DNA from: Nocardia asteroides
GTDB taxonomy: Bacteria > Actinomycetota > Actinomycetes > Mycobacteriales > Mycobacteriaceae
Assembly (NCBI RefSeq): GCF_900637185.1
Contig: NZ_LR134352.1
Span: 3,896,001 to 3,960,000 of the forward strand
Reading direction: 5' to 3'
Length of the DNA: 64,000 nt
Positions within the stretch are counted from its first letter, which is position 1, and every line of letters begins with the position of its first letter. The notes under the pieces were generated by a model. The model searched no databases, was not told the origin of the DNA, and was given only the letters and a program-made list of their open reading frames with translations. The position numbers were made by a program, and so were the translations under genes. This document shows positions 47,660 through 57,646 of this stretch, one piece after another.

Positions 47660-48658
47660 ATGGCACTGCCCCCGCAGCTTTCCGGCCGCCTGTCCCTGCC
47701 CGTCGTGGCCTCGCCGATGTTCATCGCGTCGGGTCCCGAGCTCGTCATCGCTCAGTGCCAGGCCGGGATCGTCGGATCGTTTCCGGCGCTGAACGCGCGC
47801 CCCGCCTCGCTCCTCGGCGACTGGCTCGATCGCATCGTCGAGGAGAACGCGGCGTACGCCGTGGCGAACCCGGAAGCGGTGGTGGCACCGTTCGCGGTCA
47901 ATCAGATCGTGCACCGCTCCAACGATCGGCTCGAGCAGGACATGGCGGTCATCGTCGAGCACGAGGTGCCGATCGTGATCAGTTCGCTGGGCGCGCGGAC
48001 CGAGATCAACGACGCGGTGCACTCCTACGGCGGGATCGTGCTGCACGACGTGATCAACAACGAGTACGCGCGCAAGGCGATCGAGAAGGGCGCCGACGGG
48101 CTCATCGCGGTGGCAGCGGGTGCGGGCGGGCATGCGGGCACGCAGTCGCCGTTCGCGTTGATCCAGGAGATCCGGACCTGGTTCGACGGTCCGCTGTTGC
48201 TGTCGGGTTCCATCGCGCACGGCCGGTCGATCTTGGCGGCCCAGGCCGCCGGTGCCGACCTGGCCTACATCGGCTCGGCGTTTCTGTCGACGGCCGAGGC
48301 CAATGTCGTGCCCGGCTACCGGCAGATGATCGTCGACTCCTCCGCGGCCGATATCGTCTACAGCAATCTGTTCACCGGTGTGCACGGCAACTATCTGCGC
48401 GGCAGCATCGTCGCCGCCGGCCTGGATCCAGACAATCTGCCCGAGTCGGATCCTTCGCAGATGAATTTCGGTTCCTCCGGTGTCGATGCCAAGGCCTGGC
48501 GGGATGTCTGGGGTGCGGGCCAGGGCATCGGTGCGGTCACCGAAGCCGGGTCGACCGCCGAACTGGTGGCGACTCTGCGTCGCCAGTACGAGCAGGCGTG
48601 CGGCGATCTCGCGGCGACGGTCGGAAACCTCACCGGGGCAGTGGTTTCGGCGCGCTAG
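47660..48658 (+). CDS. Nitronate monooxygenase / 2-nitropropane dioxygenase family
   Basis: About 332 residues, FMN TIM barrel. LPVVASPMFIASGPELVIAQ at the start, HDVINNEYARKAIEKGADGL near 130 and AVAAGAGGHAGTQSPFALI near 153-171 (His and glycine loop of the active site) are family blocks. GADLAYIGSAFLSTAEA near 205 binds the FMN phosphate. It would oxidise alkyl nitronates, or act as an enoyl reductase-like enzyme. ATG at 47660 has GGAGGA upstream. Confidence 0.87.
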   Translation: MALPPQLSGRLSLPVVASPMFIASGPELVIAQCQAGIVGSFPALNARPASLLGDWLDRIVEENAAYAVANPEAVVAPFAVNQIVHRSNDRLEQDMAVIVEHEVPIVISSLGARTEINDAVHSYGGIVLHDVINNEYARKAIEKGADGLIAVAAGAGGHAGTQSPFALIQEIRTWFDGPLLLSGSIAHGRSILAAQAAGADLAYIGSAFLSTAEANVVPGYRQMIVDSSAADIVYSNLFTGVHGNYLRGSIVAAGLDPDNLPESDPSQMNFGSSGVDAKAWRDVWGAGQGIGAVTEAGSTAELVATLRRQYEQACGDLAATVGNLTGAVVSAR

Positions 48659-48706
48659 CGCCGATCCTGCACGGCCGCTGTCGCGGGGTTCGACGACTCG
48701 CAATGT

Positions 48707-48755
48707 GTGTGATCAGATTGCGGCGCAGCGTGTGATTCGTGGCGCAGCGTGTGAT
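48707..48755. repeat. Short direct repeats GGCGCAGCGTGTGAT
   Basis: Two exact 15-bp copies at 48722-48736 and 48741-48755, 19 bp apart, with a degenerate GTGTGAT copy at 48707-48713. They lie just before the ribosome-binding site of the gene at 48776. Confidence 0.6.
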
Positions 48756-48775
48756 CCATAGGAGGAGCTCGGGCA

Positions 48776-49021
48776 ATGGAGACCATCGACAGCCTGCGCC
48801 GGCAGTTGGCGCACCTGTTCTCCGACCACATCGCTCGAAACGACGACGCCTCCGATGCGGTCGAGATCGTCTTCACCGACGGTGGGGTCTGTCGACTCTG
48901 GGCCGAGAACGGTACCGCCCACGCCGAATTCTGTGCACTCCAAGGGGGTGCCGAGATCTGGGTCTTCGCACCGGACCGGGACGACGTGGCGGACTTCCTC
49001 GACACCGTGCAGGAACACTGA
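48776..49021 (+). CDS. Small acidic protein, unknown
   Basis: 81 residues. It begins METIDSLRRQLAHLFSDHIA and ends DDVADFLDTVQEH; the centre (VEIVFTDGGVCRLWAENGTA) alternates hydrophobic and polar residues as in a small beta sheet flanked by helices. ATG at 48776 has TAGGAGGAG upstream. It precedes the ferritin-like gene by 87 bp on the same strand. I do not recognise a family. Confidence 0.7.
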   Translation: METIDSLRRQLAHLFSDHIARNDDASDAVEIVFTDGGVCRLWAENGTAHAEFCALQGGAEIWVFAPDRDDVADFLDTVQEH

Positions 49022-49108
49022 CCGGCTGACGGATCTTGCCAGGCGACAGGTCCGCTGGCGGCGAGCCTCCGCTTCGGGTACGACTGGAGGCGAGCAGAGG
49101 GGGAAGCT

Positions 49109-49900
49109 GTGAGGGAAGCGAAGAGCGCGGCATCAGCGATCGGTGAACGGGCGGGTGCGCGACGAGTGCGTTCCACCGAGGAATGGCTCGCCTACTTCCG
49201 GCAGAACGCGCTCCGGCAGCGCGAGATTCCGTGGGAATCAGCCGGAATCGGGGCTTCTTCGACGGAGTTGGCACCCCTGCGCCGGTCACTGCAGGCCTGG
49301 CAGCTCGGCGAAACATCGGACGGACGGCATCTGGCGGCATCGGCTGACCGCTTCGCCACTGCCACCGGCGATCCCGCGTATCGCGATGTCATCGACCTGT
49401 TCATCCGTGAGGAGCAGCGCCATGGCGCGCTGTTGGGTCGAGTGCTGGACGATGCGGGAATCGGACGGCGGCAAGCTGATTGGGGCGACACACTCTTTCG
49501 CAGGCTGCGCTACAGCGTGACCGACATCGAAGTCTGGACCACACCTGTCGTCATGGTCGAAGTGCTGGCGATGATCTACTACAACGCGATCCGTCGGGCA
49601 ACCGGCTCACCGGTTCTGCGCGCGGTCTGCGCCCAGATCCTCGCCGACGAGGTGCCCCATGTGCAGTTGCAATGTGAGCGCCTTGCGGTGCTGCTGCACA
49701 AGCGTTCCCGCACCCGCTTCCGCTGCACCATGCTCGCCCACCGTGTCCTGTTTCTCGCGGTCATGGTGCTGGTATGGGTCGGTCACCACCGCGCTCTGCG
49801 CACGGGCGGTTACACATGGACGCATTACCGTCGGGCCGCCTACGCGAAAATGAACCGCGCTTGGCGACGCATGGACCCGCAATGCTACGTCTGGACCTGA
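49109..49900 (+). CDS. Ferritin-like diiron protein with C-terminal hydrophobic segment
   Basis: 263 residues, helical. Two E-x2-H pairs, FIREEQRHG (Glu102, His105) and ILADEVPHVQ (Glu181, His184), plus Glu151 in VVMVEVLAMIYY, supply the diiron ligands of a ferritin-like four-helix bundle. A hydrophobic stretch near 210-228 (MLAHRVLFLAVMVLVWVG) suggests membrane contact, unlike soluble ferritins. It may be an oxygenase, oxidase or iron-binding protein. GTG at 49109 follows GGGGGAAG. Its end abuts the convergent broken gene at 49901. Confidence 0.75.
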   Translation: MREAKSAASAIGERAGARRVRSTEEWLAYFRQNALRQREIPWESAGIGASSTELAPLRRSLQAWQLGETSDGRHLAASADRFATATGDPAYRDVIDLFIREEQRHGALLGRVLDDAGIGRRQADWGDTLFRRLRYSVTDIEVWTTPVVMVEVLAMIYYNAIRRATGSPVLRAVCAQILADEVPHVQLQCERLAVLLHKRSRTRFRCTMLAHRVLFLAVMVLVWVGHHRALRTGGYTWTHYRRAAYAKMNRAWRRMDPQCYVWT

Positions 49901-50425
49901 TCAAGCCCGCTGCGTGGCGTCGGCGACGCCGAAGAGCCCGAGCAGGATCTCGTCAGCTTCTTCCTCGCAGATCTCCAGCAGAAAGTCTGGCCACTTGTCA
50001 CGGGGATTGAAGAACAAGAAGACCTTCTCGGTGCCTTCGCGCCAGCGTGCGTCCCGGTAGAACACCTCGGTATGTTCCCGACGGTCCTGCTCTCCATACC
50101 AGGATCGAACAACGTTGAACGGGGACTTCCCCGGACGCCGCACGTACCTGTGGTTTTCGATTTCCCAGTCGTGATGGTCGTAGACTGCCCAGTATCTGAT
50201 TTTTCGCGGGCGACCCGTCATCAGTTCGGCGGCGAGCCGATCGGTCACCGGCAACAGGAACGCGGCTGCCGCTGGAGGTGGCGCTTGTCCGAGCCGCTCG
50301 GGTTCCACCCATTCCTGATCGATGACCGAGTAGCACTTCCATACCTCGTCGATCCGCCGTCACACGGGTGGGGCCTCGAGCTGAAATTCCTTTGGTACCA
50401 CTGCATATTCGAAGTGCTCGTTCAT
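49901..50425 (-). pseudogene. Unknown gene interrupted by an in-frame TGA
   Basis: From ATG 50425 (GAGGGG just upstream) the frame reads MNEHFEYAVVPKEFQLEAPPV, meets TGA at 50360-50362, and continues in the same frame with RRIDEVWKCYSVIDQEW and on to 49901. Both sides have normal codon use, so the likely history is a single CGA (Arg) to TGA change. The remaining 135 codons can restart at GTG 50308. The body is rich in Trp, Arg and Asp/Glu (YWAVYDHHDWEIENHRYVRR; EEEADEILLGLFG). I do not recognise the family. Readthrough of TGA is the alternative. Confidence 0.7.
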
Positions 50426-50469
50426 TTTCCCCTCGTTCTCCGAGCCAACTTGCCGTGTACGGTGCATCG

Positions 50470-50760
50470 TCAGCCGTTCGCGGCTCGCAATCTCCGGATT
50501 TCGGCGACGAGCGCCGGGATGTCCTGCCGAACCGAAGCGATGAAGTCCAGGTCTGCTGCTGCGGCTGGTCGACGTTCGCGGGACACATACATGTCGGGCT
50601 CGTTGCCGACGTCGCCGACCTGTATGAAACCGTCACCGCTGTCATGATCACGCCCTTCGACGAAGGCTGTCCACGGTCCGGGTGAAGCTGCGGCGCAACG
50701 GGCTTCGATCACGTCGAGATCGTCATCACTGAGCACACAGGTCAGTATGGCCGGGGACAA
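50470..50760 (-). CDS. Small phage/mobile-element-type protein, unknown
   Basis: Up to 96 residues. LDVIEARCAAASPGPW near 15-30 and VEGRDHDSG, then LDFIASVRQDIPALVAEI near 70-87, follow the pattern of small proteins found in phages and actinobacterial accessory regions (R-x5-SPGPW ... FIA-xx-R-x-DIPxL). Function is unknown. TTG at 50760 is the first start; GTG at 50736 (VLSDDDLDVIEA) may be the real one. It is 44 bp upstream of the interrupted gene on the same strand. Confidence 0.65.
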   Translation of the reverse strand: MSPAILTCVLSDDDLDVIEARCAAASPGPWTAFVEGRDHDSGDGFIQVGDVGNEPDMYVSRERRPAAAADLDFIASVRQDIPALVAEIRRLRAANG

Positions 50761-51022
50761 CGTCGCTGTCCGCTCGAGGTCTCTACCTCTCAGGCCCGAG
50801 CGGCGCTGCGCCGGCCTCGGCGGTGACGTCGGAGAAGTCCGAGGCGGGGCCGCTGCATTGGTGGCCGTCGGCTGCCCTTACCGGGGTGCGGCGTCGTGGA
50901 CCGCCCATGTTTTCGTCGCCAGACCAAACCGCGGCCGGTCGCGTCGCGAACTTCCTGTCGTGCCGTCGCCTCGGCACGTGGATTGGTCAGGATCTGACGC
51001 GAGCAACAGGAGATGACCGCAC
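50761..51022. other. 262-bp gap upstream of the mycolyltransferase
   Basis: Divergent region between the small phage-type gene (minus) and the mycolyltransferase (plus). It contains the partial terminator copy at 50829-50855 and the AGGAG site near 51008. No gene is supported. Confidence 0.35.
50829..50855. repeat. Partial copy of the glcB terminator
   Basis: 27 bp matching 47248-47274 at 25 positions, including CGAGGCGGGGCCGCTG. The left arm of the stem is missing, so it is probably not a full terminator (only CGGA-GAAG-TCCG pairs locally). Confidence 0.5.
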
Positions 51023-52051
51023 ATGGGAACATCGCGATCGGCGTGCACAAATACCCGGTTCCGGCTGGCCGCGGCATCGGTGGCCGTGGCAGCCGTCGCC
51101 GGGCTGGCCACCACGGCTGGGCCCGCGGTCGCCGAACCGTCGAACGGCGTGGTCGCCGTGCGGGATGTGGGCGAACGTCACGAGGTGGTGTCCGTCTACT
51201 CCGCGGCAATGGACCGGTCCATCCCGGTCCAGGTGGTTCGTGCGGCGGAGGCGCAGCGGCCGACGTTGTATCTGCTCAATGGTTCCCAGGGTGGTCCGAA
51301 CGGAAGTGGGTGGGACGCCCAGACAGACGTGGTCGACTTTCTGCGTGGCCGAGACGTCAATGTCGTGACGCCGGTCGGCGGTAGCAGCTCGTACTACACC
51401 GATTGGGTGGCCGATGACCCGGTTCTCGGGCGGAACAAGTGGCAGACCTTCATCAATGAGGAACTGCCGCCGGTGATCGAGAACTTCTTGGGTGCGAACG
51501 ACGAGCGGGCGCTGGCCGGGGTGTCGATGAGTGGTACCTCGGTGTTGAATCTGGCCATCGCGAAGCCCGGATTCTGGCGCAGCGTCGCTTCCTACAGTGG
51601 CTGTGCGCAGACTTCGGATCCGATCGGGCAGGAGTTCGTCCGTATCACTGTCGAGAACTGGGGCGGTGGACGCAGTGTGGAGAACATGTGGGGACCACGC
51701 AACGGGCCGCTGTGGCGTGCCAACGACCCCTTCGTCAACGCCGAACGCCTGCGCGGGACCGCCGTCTACTTGAGCACCGGGAGCGGTGTGCCCGCCGCGC
51801 CGCACGACACTCCCGCGGACCCGCGGGTCCAGGATGGTCGCATCCCGCTGGCGGCGCAGGTGCTGGTCGGTGGTCCGATCGAAGCCGCGGTCCGCTTCTG
51901 CACCGTTAATCTCGCGAATCGGCTGGGCGAGTTGAACATTCCGGTGACGCTCGACGATCGACCGGTCGGCACGCACTCGTGGGGCTATTGGGAAGACGAT
52001 CTGCGTCGTTCGTGGCCGTTCCTCGCCGAGTCGATCGGTGCTTCTCGCTGA
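51023..52051 (+). CDS. Mycolyltransferase / antigen 85-type esterase
   Basis: 342 residues. The signal peptide (about 1-37) ends AGPAVAE. The alpha/beta-hydrolase has SIPVQVVRAAEAQRPTLYLL, DWVADDPVLGRNKWQTFINE, nucleophile Ser168 in ALAGVSMSGTS and the catalytic His in RPVGTHSWGYW near 313. Antigen 85 proteins transfer mycolates between trehalose lipids and arabinogalactan in the cell envelope. ATG at 51023; AGGAG lies eleven bases upstream. Its presence shows a mycolic-acid-containing host. Confidence 0.92.
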   Translation: MGTSRSACTNTRFRLAAASVAVAAVAGLATTAGPAVAEPSNGVVAVRDVGERHEVVSVYSAAMDRSIPVQVVRAAEAQRPTLYLLNGSQGGPNGSGWDAQTDVVDFLRGRDVNVVTPVGGSSSYYTDWVADDPVLGRNKWQTFINEELPPVIENFLGANDERALAGVSMSGTSVLNLAIAKPGFWRSVASYSGCAQTSDPIGQEFVRITVENWGGGRSVENMWGPRNGPLWRANDPFVNAERLRGTAVYLSTGSGVPAAPHDTPADPRVQDGRIPLAAQVLVGGPIEAAVRFCTVNLANRLGELNIPVTLDDRPVGTHSWGYWEDDLRRSWPFLAESIGASR

Positions 52052-52206
52052 CGGACCGCACCGTTCATCTGGGTCCCGTCTCAGCGGTAGCGAAGCCCGG
52101 ACGCGATGAGTGGTCTTCGTCGCGGGCCGGGGTTCGCGGTGTTCACGTTAGGGGGAACCGACGGGGCGCTGGGAACTCTCGCGCCACTCGTGACAGCTTG
52201 AACGCA

Positions 52207-54141
52207 CTACTTCACGTCGATGAGCCACTGCTGGTAGGTCTGGTGTCGGAATTGGTAGGCCGTCGCGTTGATGCGAAGCAGGCCGCGGTCGCGAGCCCAA
52301 TCCAGGAACACGGCCGGACGAGCCGGGAAATCCGCGGTGGCTTTGAACAGAAGAACCGCCACGAAATGGCGGCCGCTGGCGCGTCCGGACCCGAGTCCAT
52401 AGGCGAGTGCGATCATCAGACCGAACGTGAGTCCGATGGCGAGTCCCGATGCGGGCCCGGCCGCGAGCGCTGCTGAGACCCCGACGACGAGTCCGAACGT
52501 CAGGCCGAATATGGCGCCGTGAAAGAGCGCTGAATGCAGGTCATCCCGTATGAGCCGTCGACCATCGGCCCCGATGGCCAGCTGATCCTCGACCGTGGTC
52601 CTGAGACCCGCGACGACCCCGGCAGCCAGTCCGCCCAGTGCCCCGAATGCGAGTCCGACCGTCACCCCGCCGACGAGTCCAGCCGAGAGCCGGAACGAGA
52701 TCCCTGCGGAGAGCCCGAGTACGAGCGCACCCGCTGCCCCTGCCGCGAGTCCCGACGGCCATCGCCTCCGGGTAGGCACTTTCCAAGCAATGCGATTGGC
52801 AATGGGATGCCGCGTCAGCGCGACGGTGAGCCCACATACCAGGCCACCTGAGAGCCCGAATGCGAGCGTGAGCGTGAGGTCGAGCGTGCATCCGAGTACC
52901 AGCACCAGCCCGGTAAGCAGCATCGCGGCCATGCCGTGTAGCAGACGGGCTCGAGCGGCACCGGCGATTTCCCAGATCTCGTCGAGGCGGATGGCAGTGC
53001 CGTTGCGGCCGGTGTCGCGGCGGTGTTGAAGGTGTAGAGCCAAGGTGCGCAGCCACCGTTCGACGTTGTCGATCGTATAGTCGCGGAATTGCTCGGTGTC
53101 CTTGGTGCCTGCGATCGCGGCGGGGATCTGCGCGCCGAGCAGTCCATCGCGTAGGCCCTCGGCGGTGGGGCAGTCGAGCAGGTCCTCGGCGGTTTGCGGA
53201 GTTCGGTGCAGTGTGGTCGCGGTGAGACCGAGCATCCACGGGGTGCGCAGCGTCACGGCCAGGGGGCTGTCGGCGTGCACGCGCAAGTGGGTGGTGATCC
53301 GGTCCCAGACGGGGTGTGCGGAACCGATCCGGTGTCGGTAGTGGGCGAGATACTCGGCAGGCTGGTTGGCGGTGAGTGGGTCGATGGTCACTGTGCCTGC
53401 ACCGTGGAGACCGTTGTCGGCGCCGGCCTGGGCGAGGTTGTCGAATTCGACGCTGCGGCACAGCACGACGACAGGGCGATGTGCCCAGTCGCGTTCGTTG
53501 AGCCGATCGAGTAGCGCTCTCGCGCGTGCTCCATCGGTGGTGTCGTCGTCCATTTCGTCGAGGCCGTCGAGGATGGGCAGGATCATTCCGGCCTCGAGCA
53601 TCTTCTCGGCCACCTTGGCCGGCAATTCGTAGTCGACTCCCAGCCTGCTGACCAACCAGGAGGTCAATTCTCGGCCGCCATCCCATCCCGCTGTGTTGAG
53701 CCGGACCGGAACAGGTTCAGTAGTACGTCGGGGCACCGAGATCAGTTCGTTTCGGCGCTCGATCAGGCCGCGCGCGAGGTAGGTGGCGGCCACGGTCTTA
53801 CCGGCGCCGGGGCCGCCGAGCACGACGAGCCGCCGTGGCTGTTCGAGGAGGTCGAAATAGACGGCAATCTCGTCGACTTCGGCTGAACCGATCCCCGCTT
53901 CCGGCTGAGGATGGGCGGCAACGGTGAATCTGACGGGCATGAACGCACCGGGCTCTGCGCGCAGTTCGCGCTGAACCTTCTGCTCGGCGTGATCGACCGC
54001 CGCGGCGAGGCTGTCGGCGATCGAGGTCAGGGAGGCCCAGTCCGATTTCGGCCGCCACCACCGATACAGCCGCTTCGCTACCGGGACGCTCGCCCCTGCC
54101 GCCGCGCGTGCGGCGGCAGCCTCAAACCCTGTCACAGACAC
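52207..54141 (-). CDS. NACHT-domain NTPase with multi-pass membrane C-terminus
   Basis: About 644 residues. A helical N-terminal part (about 1-100, RLYRWWRPKSDW) is followed by a NACHT module: Walker A VVLGGPGAGKTVAATYLARG near 107-126, Walker B ILPILDGLDEMDDD near 188-201 and VVLCRSVEFDNLAQAG near 225-240. From about 404 to 600 there are six to eight Gly/Leu-rich spans, then a soluble tail with YQFRHQTYQQWLIDV. Related NACHT proteins include bacterial NLR-like defence proteins. GTG at 54141 is chosen because the frame upstream looks non-coding. It may sense phage or envelope stress; this is inference. Confidence 0.8.
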   Translation of the reverse strand: MSVTGFEAAAARAAAGASVPVAKRLYRWWRPKSDWASLTSIADSLAAAVDHAEQKVQRELRAEPGAFMPVRFTVAAHPQPEAGIGSAEVDEIAVYFDLLEQPRRLVVLGGPGAGKTVAATYLARGLIERRNELISVPRRTTEPVPVRLNTAGWDGGRELTSWLVSRLGVDYELPAKVAEKMLEAGMILPILDGLDEMDDDTTDGARARALLDRLNERDWAHRPVVVLCRSVEFDNLAQAGADNGLHGAGTVTIDPLTANQPAEYLAHYRHRIGSAHPVWDRITTHLRVHADSPLAVTLRTPWMLGLTATTLHRTPQTAEDLLDCPTAEGLRDGLLGAQIPAAIAGTKDTEQFRDYTIDNVERWLRTLALHLQHRRDTGRNGTAIRLDEIWEIAGAARARLLHGMAAMLLTGLVLVLGCTLDLTLTLAFGLSGGLVCGLTVALTRHPIANRIAWKVPTRRRWPSGLAAGAAGALVLGLSAGISFRLSAGLVGGVTVGLAFGALGGLAAGVVAGLRTTVEDQLAIGADGRRLIRDDLHSALFHGAIFGLTFGLVVGVSAALAAGPASGLAIGLTFGLMIALAYGLGSGRASGRHFVAVLLFKATADFPARPAVFLDWARDRGLLRINATAYQFRHQTYQQWLIDVK

Positions 54142-54282
54142 CAGCTTGCCATCGAAAGCGCTCCGCCACAGCGGATGTCGGTGGCAAGGGGTGGCAACGG
54201 GCGGCGACTTCGCCGATGGGCTGGACCTCTGCCGACGTCGATGGTCCGTGGACTCGTGCCGAACAGCTCGGCGTACGGTCAA

Positions 54283-54480
54283 CTATGGGTTGCTGTGCTT
54301 CTCGAGTCTGTTGTGGCTGGGGAGATGTCTGGTCCAGTCGATCCGGGCGAACAACACGATGGCGGCAATCAAGGCGCATTGCATCGCGACACCGTACGGC
54401 GAGGTGAGGGACGAGGTCAGGGTTTCTCCGAGACCTTGTTCGGCGACGGTAGCCGCGCTGGTGTACACGGAGAAACTCAC
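54283..54480 (-). CDS. 65-residue small membrane protein (fourth gene of micro-operon)
   Basis: GTG at 54480 overlaps the previous stop (GTGA). The protein starts MSFSVYTSAATVAEQGLGET, has one span (YGVAMQCALIAAIVLFARI) near 29-47 and a basic, His-rich end (DWTRHLPSHNRLEKHSN). Codon use is normal for this genome. It is last of four overlapping small genes and lies 141 bp upstream of the NACHT start. The family is unknown. Confidence 0.65.
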   Translation of the reverse strand: MSFSVYTSAATVAEQGLGETLTSSLTSPYGVAMQCALIAAIVLFARIDWTRHLPSHNRLEKHSNP

Positions 54481-54557
54481 CAGGCGTCCACAGATATGAG
54501 GTTCACTGCGAAGATGATGACGGTCGCAATCAGGATGTGCGAAACGGTTGCGCTCAC
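54477..54557 (-). CDS. 26-residue single-span micropeptide
   Basis: GTG at 54557 overlaps the previous stop (GTGA) and its own stop overlaps the next start. The peptide is essentially one membrane helix: VSATVSHILIATVIIFAVNL followed by ISVDAW. Size and shape recall tiny accessory subunits of membrane complexes, but no family is recognised. It is too short for ordinary gene finding. Confidence 0.5.
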   Translation of the reverse strand: MSATVSHILIATVIIFAVNLISVDAW

Positions 54558-54646
54558 CGGTCGCCGGGATTCACGAGCCGGACAGAATATCGTGCTCCTT
54601 GCTCGCGGCTATAGGCGCGTGCCATGGCGTAACCCCCGAAATTCAT
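54554..54646 (-). CDS. 30-residue micropeptide
   Basis: ATG at 54646 overlaps the three-helix-bundle gene's stop (ATGA), and its TGA overlaps the next GTG. The sequence begins MNFGGYAMARAYSREQGARY and is basic and soluble. It may serve mainly to carry ribosomes to the next gene, or it may have its own function; the conserved overlaps are the only evidence. Confidence 0.42.
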   Translation of the reverse strand: MNFGGYAMARAYSREQGARYSVRLVNPGDR

Positions 54647-54942
54647 GTGTCTGTCCGAGATTCTCGACTGGTATCTTTTGCCAACCGTGATCTGGACAGG
54701 TTGAGGGTGAGCGGTATGAGGTGGGCGTGTACCCGGGCTGCGCGAGCGAGTTTTCGATAGGTCGAGTCGACGATCTCGCGGATGTCGTCGCGGGAAGTCT
54801 CAGGGAACTTGACGGCGAGTGCTTGTGTCACGGCTGCGAGTTCCCTGTCCGGTATACCCGCGGCCGCAGCCTCCGAAGCTGTCGATTGTGCTATCGGCGA
54901 GGTAAGAACTACCCGCCGACAATGGATCGTCGACTGACTCAT
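54643..54942 (-). CDS. Small three-helix-bundle dimerisation-domain protein (DUF3562-like)
   Basis: 99 residues. VTQALAVKFPETSRDDIREI, then VDSTYRKLARAARVHAHLIP and LTLNLSRSRL (about 40-88), give the pattern of small actinobacterial three-helix-bundle proteins (LAxxFP-x3-S ... Y-x2-L-x2-ARV-x2-HLIPLT). ATG at 54942 has GAAGGAGA upstream. A DosR-like box lies 93 bp upstream, and the gene sits beside devR/devS. It heads the micro-operon. The function is unknown; dimer formation is suggested by the family name only. Confidence 0.75.
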   Translation of the reverse strand: MSQSTIHCRRVVLTSPIAQSTASEAAAAGIPDRELAAVTQALAVKFPETSRDDIREIVDSTYRKLARAARVHAHLIPLTLNLSRSRLAKDTSRESRTDT

Positions 54943-55034
54943 CGGTGTCTCCTTCGCTGGCGGTGTTTCTCGCCCTCGTATGAACAATGCTCTGTCGGAG
55001 CGCGGTTCGGGAAGGGACATCCGGCCCTCGAGGA

Positions 55035-55048
55035 GGGGCCATCGGCCC
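55035..55048 (-). promoter_or_regulatory. DosR-type box upstream of the micro-operon
   Basis: GGGGCCATCGGCCC fits the dormancy-regulator pattern GGGxCxxTxGxCCC (consensus GGGACTTTAGTCCC). It lies 93 bp upstream of the ATG at 54942, next to devS. Binding is inferred. Confidence 0.5.
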
Positions 55049-55167
55049 TCGGGGCGTGCCGCTTGTGGAAGACAGTTACCTACGGGTGCCGACGAGATCG
55101 ACCCCAGCGACGTATCGGTCGGCCGGAGCCGGTGACAAGGGTCGGGTGCGGACGCTCTGCAAGGTGG

Positions 55168-57593
<2,426 letters not shown>

Positions 57594-57646
57594 GGGTGCG
57601 GACCTTTCGTTTCATGGGACATTTCCAGCCTACGATCCTGGGATAC

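Noticed and set aside
50360..50362. TGA as a selenocysteine codon
   Set aside because: No SECIS-like hairpin is evident just downstream, no selenoprotein family is recognised, and a CGA to TGA change explains it more simply.
51000..51020. Alternative ATG at 51013 for the mycolyltransferase
   Set aside because: It is out of frame with the signal peptide and catalytic domain.
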